Shown here: positions 1-7,291 of the stretch, one piece after another | Layout: every line of letters starts with the position of its first letter | Position numbering within the stretch: the stretch's first letter is position 1 | Source: a virus | DNA length: 27,619 nt | Strand: one strand, 5' to 3' | IMG/VR virus record: IMGVR_UViG_3300030104_003235 | Span: 1 to 27,619 of that record | The notes under the pieces: generated by a model | The model's database searches: none | Told to the model about the DNA's origin: nothing | Seen by the model: only the letters and a program-made list of their open reading frames with translations | Program-made: the position numbers and the translations under genes

Positions 1-1014
1 TGCACCAGACTTGGATTGTTGACCAGGATCTGCTGCTTTCTTTCTTTTTGATGCAGATTCTCTCTCTGCTTTAGTCATGCTGGCACGTTTAGAAGATGAT
101 ACGCACTTAGGTGTTCCTTCACCAGGTTCATCACTTGCACAAGTTCCACCTGTAGTTACATTAACCCATCCACCTTTACCATCTTTAGACTTAGAACCTT
201 TGAACCATTTGTGTAAAGAACCCTCTGCAAGTTTATTAATTCTCATACTCTTATCAGACTTCCAGTTGTATGATGCCATAATTTCACTACCTCCTCCTGA
301 ACGTACTGCTTGTAATTTTTTAAGTAAAACTTGTTTCTTTATTTGATCTGCTTTCTTCTGTTTTGAATCAATTTGTTTTTGTTGTTGATCTTCCGTACCA
401 GGACCAGCATTCTCTTGAACAACTTCAGTACCTTTCCAAACTCCATCACTATTAACAACAGGTTTCATTTGAGCAGGTCCAACAATATCCATAACTCTAG
501 CAAAAGTTACACCATCAGAATTTTCAATAGTAACAGATTCTTGTTGACTTAATTCCTGTTTAATTTCCTGTTTCATTTGTGCCTTCTCCCGATCTCTTTG
601 TATTGAAGTTGTATTAGGTCTCCATTTTTTCTGTTGATCTATTTGTCTTAAACGAAGTTCTTTCTTTCTTGACGCTAAATCAGATTCAAATATATTATCT
701 CCAACTTCTATATTATTTTCTTTAAACCATCCCCTATTTACTTCTAGAGCATAAAGAACTTGACCATTTGATGATATAGGAATGACTGATAATGGAAGTA
801 ATTCTTTAATACTTTCAATGGTTCCATTCTCCTCAATAAAGGCAATATCAAGAGGAATTTTAGTATCCTTCATATGAAAAGATTTTTGTCCTGTTTCTTC
901 AAAGACAAAAAGCATTCCACTATTTTGATCTAAACTCTCTCTAAACATCAAACCCAGATTAAAATCTGTTGGGTTAGAGGGAATTTCTATATTAAGAGGT
1001 AATGAAATTTTCAT
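1..1014 (-). CDS. DUF192-like protein fused to C-terminal 'WVNV-TGGTC' domain (partial, 3' end off window)
   Basis: The frame is open for 338 codons from ATG at 1014 to the left edge, so the C-terminus is missing. The ATG directly follows the gp16 stop (TAAATG). Residues about 15-110 look like the DUF192/COG1430 fold: GMLFVFEE at 33-40, FHMKDTKIPLDIAFI at 46-60, then ALEVNRGW and NIEVGD near 89-106. DUF192 has no settled biochemical role and is often exported, but I see no signal peptide here. Residues 110-240 are polar, Lys/Gln-rich and probably helical or disordered. Residues about 246-338 form a second compact domain with a WFKGSKSKDGKGGWVNV stretch, two cysteines (TGGTCAS and PKCVSS) and a basic tail (TKAERESASKRKKAADP). 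This resembles small proteins of T4-like cyanophages, recalled from memory as DUF5872-like. The site, between gp16 and where gp17 is expected, suggests late expression. Function unknown. Confidence 0.75.
   Translation of the reverse strand, partial: MKISLPLNIEIPSNPTDFNLGLMFRESLDQNSGMLFVFEETGQKSFHMKDTKIPLDIAFIEENGTIESIKELLPLSVIPISSNGQVLYALEVNRGWFKENNIEVGDNIFESDLASRKKELRLRQIDQQKKWRPNTTSIQRDREKAQMKQEIKQELSQQESVTIENSDGVTFARVMDIVGPAQMKPVVNSDGVWKGTEVVQENAGPGTEDQQQKQIDSKQKKADQIKKQVLLKKLQAVRSGGGSEIMASYNWKSDKSMRINKLAEGSLHKWFKGSKSKDGKGGWVNVTTGGTCASDEPGEGTPKCVSSSKRASMTKAERESASKRKKAADPGQQSKSGA
277..297 (-). promoter_or_regulatory. possible internal ribosome binding site and ATG for the C-terminal domain
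   Basis: Inside the DUF192 fusion gene, a purine-rich GGAGGAGG (297-290) lies ten bases upstream of an in-frame ATG (279-277). This is a better Shine-Dalgarno match than those before most real starts in the window. The ATG is codon 246 and falls at the beginning of the second domain (MASYNWKSDK). It could give a short separate product containing only the C-terminal domain. The same bases also encode a Ser-Gly-Gly-Gly linker, so the match may be coincidental. Confidence 0.3.
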
Positions 1015-1458
1015 TTATACAGAGTCCTTATCCTTATTATTTAGGATACCATCTTTTAGTATCTTAGATAACTCTGATGTTGACCCTACAAATAAAGCAT
1101 TATTAGTAACTTGACTTGGACCTTTTGACTTTTCCTCATCAACTTCTTTAACCTTTTTCTGCAACTCCATTAACTTATCAGTTGTGTCAGCAACAGATTT
1201 AATAATCTGTCCTGCAACTTCATATGCTCTTGGACTTGCACTTTCACCTGCTAATTCCATAATACCATTAAGAGATTCTTGTCCCTTTTCAATTAAAGAA
1301 TATAAGTTAGCACGAGTATACTCATAATCTTTTTCAATATCCCCACTTATATCTTTAAGTTGGTCTTTTCTTTTTACACAACCATTTTCTGGTACATTAC
1401 TTACTTCAATAGCACTAGTAGTGTTTAATGCTTCATCTATAGGATCATAACTAGACAT
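1015..1458 (-). CDS. 16: terminase small subunit, T4 gp16-like
   Basis: About 147 residues, close to T4 gp16 (164). In T4, gp16 forms a ring that recognises concatemeric DNA and regulates the gp17 packaging motor and nuclease. The central part is a predicted helical hairpin. SPRAYEVAGQIIKSVAD followed by a charged helix (KLMELQKKVKEVDEE) lines up with T4 SPRHMEVFATLMGQ and its following helix. The C-terminal NNALFVGSTSELSKIL matches T4 QNATVFMGSPTELMDEI. Two starts are possible: GTG at 1467, overlapping the gp15 stop as TAGTG, or ATG at 1458 three codons in. I chose the ATG because neither site has a strong Shine-Dalgarno sequence. It lies directly after gp15, as in T4. The next gene starts immediately after its TAA. 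Confidence 0.85.
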   Translation of the reverse strand: MSSYDPIDEALNTTSAIEVSNVPENGCVKRKDQLKDISGDIEKDYEYTRANLYSLIEKGQESLNGIMELAGESASPRAYEVAGQIIKSVADTTDKLMELQKKVKEVDEEKSKGPSQVTNNALFVGSTSELSKILKDGILNNKDKDSV

Positions 1459-1466
1459 GGTATTCA

Positions 1467-2519
1467 CTATGGATTAAGTACGTCTTGTTGTTTAGTTGGA
1501 CTATATACCAATCCATCATCAAATTCAGTCATAAATTCATTAAATCCAAAATCATCATCAGGATCTATTAGTTTATCATCAGCCTCTGTTAATAGGTTAA
1601 TAGTTGAACCTGAAACATGTTCTGCAGCAACTGTACTATCAAATCCTCTCCAAACAATGATTGTAGTAGAATCTTCAACAGATCTAATCTTCATAATTTC
1701 ACTATTTACTATAAATCTATTATCAACTGCTAATCCACTAGCATCATTAACAGTAATTCTAGTCTCAGATGTAGTTAGATCTTCTTTTAGAGTTGCGACA
1801 TTATCATCATTATAATCTTTAACTGCCTTAGGTGTAGCAACATAACGCACCTGTCTTCTACCTGATGGTGGCATATCTGTAGAGTAATCAACTTGAACTT
1901 TCTTAATAAGTCCATCACTACTATCAGAAACAGGACCGAATAGATATGTTTTTGCAGTAAATTGTAGAGTATAAATCAATGCTGTTCTTGTAGAAAAATC
2001 TCCTTCATATTCATCTCTAAAGGAAATATTATCTAATACAATGGGAATATCTCTTTTTTCTCCAATAGACTTAACTAAATTAATTGTTATATTAAATGAT
2101 GGTTGGAAATATGGTAATATCTGTTCAATAATTTGAAGTGCATCATCATTTAATTTTGAAAATAGACTTAACTCAAATCCAATATTATATGGAACTGGCA
2201 TAAAGACTTTCTTTATATTTGAACCGTCAGATGCCTTAAATGTTTGGGTTATTCCTGATTTTCTAGTTGGGTCATATGAAATATTAGTCATTTCAAATGA
2301 CATTCTTGGTAAAGTTATTGCAACTGCTTTTGTTAAATTAGCTTGTTCTCTGATCTTCGCAAAGAACTTCTGCTGTGGACCATAAGCAAGACCTACTTTT
2401 GTTTCATCAAGAGTACTATCATCTTTCTTTTCATGTTTAATATAAATTTGATTAAAGAGAGTACCAAAACCAATAATGGTTTTTCTCATTATTTCGTGAT
2501 AATAATAGGTTCCTAACAT
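1467..2519 (-). CDS. 15: tail completion and sheath stabiliser protein, T4 gp15-like
   Basis: 350 residues against 272 in T4. In T4, gp15 forms a hexameric ring at the head-proximal end of the tail, stabilises the contracted sheath and joins the tail to the neck. The N-terminus YYYHEIMRKTIIGFGTLFNQI corresponds to T4 YFYNSSFRRYATLMGDLFSNI. The hallmark is ELSLFSKLNDDALQIIEQIL then PYFQPSFN (115-143), nearly the T4 sequence ELSIFTRYEDDMFQIVEQIL then PYFQPHFN. KRDIPIVLDNISFRDEYEGDFSTRR-like text follows at 155-178. Residues about 244-311 are an insert absent from T4: a small beta module with EIMKIRSVED and WRGFDSTVAAEHVSG that also occurs in the giant proteins of this window. The C-terminus is acidic. 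GGAG lies about eleven bases before the ATG; gp14 ends three bases upstream. Confidence 0.93.
   Translation of the reverse strand: MLGTYYYHEIMRKTIIGFGTLFNQIYIKHEKKDDSTLDETKVGLAYGPQQKFFAKIREQANLTKAVAITLPRMSFEMTNISYDPTRKSGITQTFKASDGSNIKKVFMPVPYNIGFELSLFSKLNDDALQIIEQILPYFQPSFNITINLVKSIGEKRDIPIVLDNISFRDEYEGDFSTRTALIYTLQFTAKTYLFGPVSDSSDGLIKKVQVDYSTDMPPSGRRQVRYVATPKAVKDYNDDNVATLKEDLTTSETRITVNDASGLAVDNRFIVNSEIMKIRSVEDSTTIIVWRGFDSTVAAEHVSGSTINLLTEADDKLIDPDDDFGFNEFMTEFDDGLVYSPTKQQDVLNP
1587..1790 (-). repeat. 'RG-GT-H' beta module inserted in gp15
   Basis: This encodes gp15 residues about 244-311. The pattern is a short beta strand (TRITV), a turn, a strand ending in EIMKI, then V-RG-(F/G)-(D/G)-(S/T)-A--H--G. 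Similar text occurs in the DUF4815-type protein (TRAFGGTSQSSHAVGD, near 8313-8365) and twice in the giant gp7-position gene (VKRGVTGTAHTLS near 24780-24820, and VERGFIGTAATIHDDGD near 20090-20130). T4 gp15 lacks it. Confidence 0.6.
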
Positions 2520-2522
2520 AAA

Positions 2523-3971
2523 TTAATAATCTCCAAATGGGTTTCCTTCTGTAAAGTCAAGTAAGTTATCTGCTTCTGATTCAATATCAGCATTAGAATC
2601 ATATTGATCATCAACGCTATCTGAACTATAAGATAGGCATACATATCTAGCAGAACTGATACCTCCAACTATTTCTTCACCTGGTCTAAAGGCTCCACTA
2701 TTAAGAGAAACTTTCAGTTCAACTGGTGGATTAACATCATCAACCGTAGTAAGTATCTTAAAGTCTCTAACGAATGCTTCTGTACCAGAAAGTTGACCAG
2801 TTACTACTTCGTTATATATGTAAGTTCCAATTCCAGTACTGCTTATACCAGAGAATGTAACTGTAGGATTAGCAGTATATCCAGCACCAACATTAGTAAA
2901 TTGTATTTCCTGTATAATGCCTACACTGTCTATAATTGGTACACCAGTTGCTGTTGTATTTCCAACACCAGCAGGAGGATCACTAAATGTTAATGTAGGA
3001 GTTCCCGTATAACCTCTACCTCTTTGAGATATAACAATAGTAGAAATACCAGCATCAACAACACCTAATGTAACAGCAGCACCTACACCATTACCACCAC
3101 TCAATACAACTAATGGTGGATTATCTGAATCATATCCACTACCTGGATTAACCAATCTAATTTCTTTTATAGATTTAACTTTACCAACGGATGTTGTTAT
3201 TGCTACAGCCGTAGCTTGTACTCCTGAAGTAGGATAATTTGGAGGTGCAGATATTTCAACAACAGGTGCAGCAGTATATCCTGAACCATCGTTTATTAGA
3301 TCTATAAATCCAATCATTCCAGTTGTTCCTGTTGATCCAACACCAACAGCAGTGGTAGCAGCTCCAACTAGCTGTACTGTAGTAGTATATCCTTCATCTT
3401 CTAGAGCACTATCAATTTCATTAATTTTAGTATCAATCTGTTCACTTTCATATTCATAAAGTTCACAACTTAATTCATAAACATAATTTCTACCTAATTG
3501 ATAAAAAGGTTTTTCACTTTCAACTCTTTTAATTTCAAACAATCTTTCTCCAAGAGGGAAAAAGATTAAATCTCCTTCTTTTGGTCGTGCAACTAAATCT
3601 TCAAAAGTCCAATCTGTATTATATCCTTCTTCAATTCCTGATCTCATACCCTCCAACCAAGGAGCAATAAAATCTTCATATCTTTCTCTTGAAATTGTAA
3701 GACTGACTTCATTGGTTAACCTTAAACCAAACTTAGTCATTAAATCTGCACCAGGATTATATCCCTCATAATTATTTACATATGCCTCAATTAAAAAAGA
3801 GTCATCAAATTTAGATGACTGAACTTCTCTAATAATATTATCAGTTTTAAATACCTTTCTGGGAAGATAATATACTTCTACTCCATAGATACCTAACTGT
3901 TCATTTATTAAATCTTGAACTAAAAACTGTTCGTTTTGAGAACCTTGTAAAAAATATGAATTTAATGGCAT
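2523..3971 (-). CDS. 14: neck protein, T4 gp14-like, with large repeat insert
   Basis: 482 residues against 256 in T4. In T4, gp14 and gp13 form the neck that closes filled heads and prepares them for tail joining. Residues 1-180 align with the T4 N-terminal half: GVEVYYLPRKV (T4 GVECYYVPREY), EAYVNNYEGY (T4 AYLNSFEGY), PKEGDLIFFPLGERLFEI (T4 PKEGDLIYFPMDNSLFEI) and PFYQLGRNYVYEL. The last residues, SEADNLLDFTEGNPFGDY, match the T4 end (SSPFDNDF). Residues about 220-375 are an insert of four glycine-rich beta repeats absent from T4, listed separately. The coding frame is unbroken throughout. A partial Shine-Dalgarno sequence (AGG) precedes the ATG; gp13 ends six bases upstream, so translation is probably coupled. 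Confidence 0.92.
   Translation of the reverse strand: MPLNSYFLQGSQNEQFLVQDLINEQLGIYGVEVYYLPRKVFKTDNIIREVQSSKFDDSFLIEAYVNNYEGYNPGADLMTKFGLRLTNEVSLTISRERYEDFIAPWLEGMRSGIEEGYNTDWTFEDLVARPKEGDLIFFPLGERLFEIKRVESEKPFYQLGRNYVYELSCELYEYESEQIDTKINEIDSALEDEGYTTTVQLVGAATTAVGVGSTGTTGMIGFIDLINDGSGYTAAPVVEISAPPNYPTSGVQATAVAITTSVGKVKSIKEIRLVNPGSGYDSDNPPLVVLSGGNGVGAAVTLGVVDAGISTIVISQRGRGYTGTPTLTFSDPPAGVGNTTATGVPIIDSVGIIQEIQFTNVGAGYTANPTVTFSGISSTGIGTYIYNEVVTGQLSGTEAFVRDFKILTTVDDVNPPVELKVSLNSGAFRPGEEIVGGISSARYVCLSYSSDSVDDQYDSNADIESEADNLLDFTEGNPFGDY
2847..3314 (-). repeat. four tandem GxGY beta repeats within gp14
   Basis: This encodes gp14 residues about 220-375. The units are IDLINDGSGYTAAPVVEI (223-240), IRLVNPGSGYDSDNPPLVVL (271-290), IVISQRGRGYTGTPTLTF (312-329) and IQFTNVGAGYTANPTVTF (356-373). 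Each is strand, G-x-G-(Y), small residues, P, strand, with linkers of 20-25 residues. Similar units occur in gp8, the DUF4815-type protein and the giant gp7-position gene. Confidence 0.8.
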
Positions 3972-3977
3972 TTTTTA

Positions 3978-4838
3978 CTAACCTATCAAATCAAGAGGTG
4001 GAACTTCATAGTCAGATGACATTTTAGAAACTATTGCTTCTATATCTCTTTCAGCATCATCATAAATCTGTCTACCATTTAATTCAATTCCACCAGGAAG
4101 TTTTACTCCTTGGAATTTGATTAAATTTTGACCCCACTGTCTTTTAATAAGAGCAGTCAAATACTTCTTCATAAAAGGATCATTAAAAACACCTGTAAAC
4201 TCAGTTGGATCTAATGCTCTATAACAATCAAGAATAATATAATTATCTTTAACTGCAGCACCCCAATCAATATCCAAATATAATCTATCTTGTCTTTGAT
4301 TAAATCTTACCTGCTTATCTGTAGTTAATAACATATCAATATCTTGAAGATATGATTTTGTCATAGCATAACTTAAAAGACCATTATATCCAAGATTAAA
4401 TGCAACGTCATTTAAGAATAATTGATACTTAATACTAAACATTCCACCAGAAATAGTACTTGCATCAAATTTAAATATTTTTTCTATACCAACAACAGAA
4501 TCTGGAACTTGTAAAAAATTGGAAGTTTCATACCAATCGGATGAAACTGTACCCAATCCACTTACAGATGTAGAAGTAGCACTTGTAGTTACAATACCTA
4601 CTGTATTGGTACTACCATCCTGATTAGTTGCATCTCCTCTATCAATATCCGCCTGAGTAATTTGATGTTTAAGATATGTTCTTTCAACACCATTATAACA
4701 ACGCTCTTGAAAAAGTTGAAGAGTGTCATCATAAGCATCATCTATCTGTTCATCAGATACATTAATCTCCAATACAGGAGCACCTAATTTTCTGAGACAA
4801 AAATCTTTTAATTCCTGTTTAGTGGTTGGTTTTGCCAT
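3978..4838 (-). CDS. 13: neck protein, T4 gp13-like
   Basis: 286 residues, near T4 gp13 (309). gp13 forms the neck with gp14 and stabilises DNA-filled heads. The N-terminus [26 protein letters not shown] matches T4 [35 protein letters not shown] is the T4 VFAVTRIVR strand. The C-terminal [24 protein letters not shown], ending VPPLDLIG, matches T4 [24 protein letters not shown], ending DPPFGILVG. No repeat module is inserted, unlike gp14 and gp15. The start is firm: GGAGG at 4852-4848 lies nine bases before the ATG, and the ATG overlaps the upstream stop as TAATG. Confidence 0.94.
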   Translation of the reverse strand: [286 protein letters not shown]

Positions 4839-6727
4839 TAATAAGAACCTCCGTCTATTCCACCTGTAGCAGTTACAACACCACTTATAATGGCACCATA
4901 ACCTTCAAAGAACCTATTGGTAAATACATCATCAGTAAAGGTAGTACCAGCACCAAGAGTTTCTATACGACGAGAACCATCATAGAAAACTTCTACTGAT
5001 CCATCATCATTAGCGATAAGACTATCTTCACCAGATTTTGCTTGAAGATATATGTTACCACCATCATCATCGTCTACATTATTTCTAATATATAGATTTC
5101 CTGTATTATTATCAATATATGAATAATCTAGATTATGGTACAATTGCAGATCAAGACCCGTACCAATCTGGAGTTTGGTAAGATCAGCTAATTTTAATGC
5201 ATCGGCAGATTTGTCCCAATACAACTTATTTGTTCCATCATTACCATGAAATTCTACATCTTCCTTAAATGTAGCAGCAGCAGATACATTTACATAATCT
5301 AATTCAGTATGTCCTACAACATTTAAACCTACACCACCCGAAATATCAGCACCAGCATTAGCATCAATTGCAGCAGAGAAAGTAGATATACCTGCAGTTA
5401 CAACTATTCCACCAGTAGTTACTCTAACTCCTTTACCAGCAGTTACAATACCAACAGAATCTACATTAGTTACATCTTCATAAGTAAGAGTTCCTGCTAT
5501 AGAAACATTCCCATCAAACTGAGCATTTCCAGCAAAGGTTGAAAGTCCAGTTATTCTAAGACTATTACCAGTAACATTATCTAATACTAAATCATCAGTT
5601 ATATATAAATCTCCACCAACATATAAATCACTAGTTGTTGTTACAATTCCAGTAAAGGTAGAAACACCAGATACACTTAATTCACTAATTCCTGTAATCT
5701 TCGTTTTATCATTTCCTTTGATAATTGCAGTTGTTCCATCCGAATAGATTTGTAAATCATTTCCATCACCATATGTTGCTTGTGCTAAATCATAGAGTTT
5801 TAATTTACTAGTAGCCTGATCCCATAATGCATCATAAGCTGCACCTTTAAATTGTATATCATCATTAAATGTAGAAACACCAGTTACATTTACACCATCT
5901 AATTCGGTATGACCATCTACATCTAAATCTCCATTGGCATCTATAGCACCAGCAAATGTGGAAACACCTGATACATTCAGATCATCTAACGTTGCTTGTC
6001 CATCAACATCTAATTCAACACCAACAAATAACTTAGAACCATCAAATGTTAAGTTAGCATCATCTTCTAACTCACCACCAGTTCCCGAAATAACAACACG
6101 ATTATCAGTTAAATCTTCTACCTTAAGAGTACTTGCTTGAGCACCAGCATTAATATCAAGTAATCCACCAAATGTAGAAGCAGCAGATACATTTACATAA
6201 TCTAATTCAGTATGTCCAGTAACATCTATTCCAGCATTGGAATCAATTAAAGCATCAAATTTAGATACACCAAGAAAAGTTGAAAGTCCAGTTATCTGTA
6301 AATCAGTAAATGTATTGGGTGCATTTGTAATTGCAGATTCTATAGTTGCCGTTGTTGTGGCATCAAGAGATGCAATATTTTGTAATTCTCTAGCAGCAGT
6401 AATAACTGTAGTCGCACCCATTGCGATTGATTCAGTGGCAACAAAACTAGGTGCAGTTGATACTCCACTAAAATTTACTTCACCAAGATCTACATGGGAT
6501 GTAAATGTACTAATTCCTTGTATATTTAAACCACCTGGAATATCATTCCCTAACAAATATTTCTGTGTAGTCCTATCCCAAATTAACAGATATCCATCTG
6601 CTGTAGTTTCATCCTTTTTCGTAGAAACAACGTCTATTAAGTTGTTAATACGGGTCGGTGGTGCAGAGGCATTTGCTAATACCCTGATTATATTCTGTGA
6701 ACCTATTCTGTCGTTTATAGTTGGCAT
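4838..6727 (-). CDS. repetitive fibre-like virion protein (tail fibre or whisker candidate)
   Basis: 629 residues. The N-terminus (PTINDRIGSQNIIRVLANASAPPTR, then DVVSTKKDE--DGYLLIWD) is of the type seen in marine T4-like phage structural proteins and probably attaches it to the particle. From about residue 65 the chain is low-complexity and beta-rich. GVSTF/GLSTF/AASTF motifs recur every 20-60 residues, and GHTELD(Y/G)VNV appears at about 171, 272 and 482, suggesting a trimeric fibrous shaft. Residues about 520-590 (LDLQLYHNLDYSYIDNNTG, GNIYLQAKSGEDS, FYDGSRRIET) form a more conserved distal part. I see no S74 chaperone domain and no enzyme motif. The gene sits just before gp13, where T4 has gp12 and wac (fibritin), so a fibre or whisker role is inferred from position and repeats. 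The start overlaps the previous stop (TAATG). Confidence 0.75.
   Translation of the reverse strand: MPTINDRIGSQNIIRVLANASAPPTRINNLIDVVSTKKDETTADGYLLIWDRTTQKYLLGNDIPGGLNIQGISTFTSHVDLGEVNFSGVSTAPSFVATESIAMGATTVITAARELQNIASLDATTTATIESAITNAPNTFTDLQITGLSTFLGVSKFDALIDSNAGIDVTGHTELDYVNVSAASTFGGLLDINAGAQASTLKVEDLTDNRVVISGTGGELEDDANLTFDGSKLFVGVELDVDGQATLDDLNVSGVSTFAGAIDANGDLDVDGHTELDGVNVTGVSTFNDDIQFKGAAYDALWDQATSKLKLYDLAQATYGDGNDLQIYSDGTTAIIKGNDKTKITGISELSVSGVSTFTGIVTTTSDLYVGGDLYITDDLVLDNVTGNSLRITGLSTFAGNAQFDGNVSIAGTLTYEDVTNVDSVGIVTAGKGVRVTTGGIVVTAGISTFSAAIDANAGADISGGVGLNVVGHTELDYVNVSAAATFKEDVEFHGNDGTNKLYWDKSADALKLADLTKLQIGTGLDLQLYHNLDYSYIDNNTGNLYIRNNVDDDDGGNIYLQAKSGEDSLIANDDGSVEVFYDGSRRIETLGAGTTFTDDVFTNRFFEGYGAIISGVVTATGGIDGGSY
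4848..4852 (-). promoter_or_regulatory. ribosome binding site of gp13
   Basis: GGAGG on the minus strand, nine bases before the gp13 ATG at 4838. It lies in the last codons of the upstream fibre-like gene and fixes the gp13 start. Confidence 0.75.
5267..5314 (-). repeat. 48-bp direct repeat copy 1 in fibre-like gene
   Basis: It differs at one base from the copy at 6170-6217 and encodes GHTELDYVNVSAAATF. The two lie about 900 bases apart in the same frame; 5867-5914 is a more diverged copy. Confidence 0.85.
5867..5914 (-). repeat. diverged 48-bp repeat copy in fibre-like gene
   Basis: It encodes GHTELDGVNVTGVSTF. It matches the copies at 5267-5314 and 6170-6217 over most positions, with several substitutions and no length change. 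Confidence 0.7.
6170..6217 (-). repeat. 48-bp direct repeat copy 2 in fibre-like gene
   Basis: It matches 5267-5314 at 47 of 48 bases by eye and encodes GHTELDYVNVSAASTF. Confidence 0.85.
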
Positions 6728-7065
6728 TACCTTGTTACTCCACCTCTAACTAGTGCTGACCCCTCAACTGCTTTATATGTTCCCCCTTCGGGTGTGGTTA
6801 TTTGTACATCATATACGTAGCGTCCAGGCTTTATATCCACAGTTTCTCGTGCAAGCATCGAAATAGATATAATTCCATTTTCGGGCTGAGTAAGTGTAGT
6901 TGCAAAGGAGACTTGAGTTGAACTAGAAGAATGCTTTCTTAACATTGCTGATGTGCCAGCTCCTACTAAATCCAAATATCCATTAGTCCTAGTATCCTCT
7001 AATTGAAAGGATGTATCAAAATCAAAACCTTGTTCAATTACTATATTGGATACATATACTGCCAT
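6727..7065 (-). CDS. small beta-rich virion structural protein
   Basis: 112 residues. It starts MAVYVSNIVIEQGFDFDTSF and ends ALVRGGVTR. A first strand pair is followed by LDLVGAGTSAMLRKHSSS, a ligand-free beta sandwich-like stretch, then PGRYVYDVQITTPEGGTYKAVEGSALV. The layout resembles the short immunoglobulin-like N-terminal domains of phage baseplate and fibre adaptor proteins. Proteins of this type are common next to fibre genes in marine T4-like phages (family recollection, not searched). There is no signal peptide or membrane segment. It has its own late-promoter box upstream, and its stop overlaps the fibre-like gene's ATG, so the two are probably co-translated. An adaptor or baseplate-attachment role is inferred only. 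The ATG lacks an obvious Shine-Dalgarno sequence. Confidence 0.65.
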   Translation of the reverse strand: MAVYVSNIVIEQGFDFDTSFQLEDTRTNGYLDLVGAGTSAMLRKHSSSSTQVSFATTLTQPENGIISISMLARETVDIKPGRYVYDVQITTPEGGTYKAVEGSALVRGGVTR

Positions 7066-7087
7066 TATTAATCAATATATTTTTAAA

Positions 7088-7095
7088 TATTTATA
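7088..7095 (-). promoter_or_regulatory. T4-type late promoter box TATAAATA
   Basis: A perfect TATAAATA on the minus strand, the T4 late consensus read by sigma gp55 with clamp-loaded RNA polymerase. It overlaps the last codon of the 66-residue gene and lies 22 bases before the ATG at 7065. The spacing nearly equals that of the box before gp8. Transcription would start a few bases downstream and give a very short leader. The surroundings are AT-rich, so a chance match is possible. Confidence 0.6.
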
Positions 7096-7291
7096 ATCTT
7101 TTATTTAACACTTCATATAAAAGAGATTTTATTTCATCAATATCAGATCGTAGACGTTTAATCTCCTCTTCTTCAGTTAATTTTTTGTTTTTTAACTGAA
7201 GATATTGGCGATACCCTTGGTTGTCATGATTTACAATAGCACCAGAATCTTCATCCCTAAAAAGATTCTTATGCCCTTCAACTGGTATCAT
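7091..7291 (-). CDS. small conserved coiled-coil protein
   Basis: 66 residues. The N-terminal half (VEGHKNLFRDEDSGAIVNHD) reads like the short 'GH-NLYRDE-SGAI-N' proteins seen in marine T4-like phages. The C-terminal half from about residue 35 is charged with heptad-like spacing (LTEEEEIKRLRSDIDEIKSLLYEVLNKRL is helical), suggesting an oligomerising coiled coil. The ATG overlaps the upstream stop as TAATG, so its translation is tied to the 2,417-residue baseplate/fibre protein. That, and its position, suggest a small structural or assembly partner of that protein. No function is established. Confidence 0.6.
   Translation of the reverse strand: MIPVEGHKNLFRDEDSGAIVNHDNQGYRQYLQLKNKKLTEEEEIKRLRSDIDEIKSLLYEVLNKRL

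Noticed and set aside
77-346. Plus-strand reading frame of 89 codons at the left edge
   Set aside because: It is antisense to the DUF192 fusion gene, whose opposite frame has recognisable domains and a start abutting gp16.
2847-3314. CRISPR-like or tandem DNA repeat array
   Set aside because: The repetition is at protein level with degenerate DNA. There are no conserved direct repeats with unique spacers.
6237-6749. Plus-strand reading frame of 170 codons
   Set aside because: It lies fully opposite the fibre-like gene. Its length follows from the low-complexity, stop-poor repeats, and it has no recognisable domain or ribosome binding site.
7066-7090. Factor-independent terminator in the AT-rich gap
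   Set aside because: No GC-rich stem precedes the T/A runs. The sequence is better explained by the late promoter box and leader.
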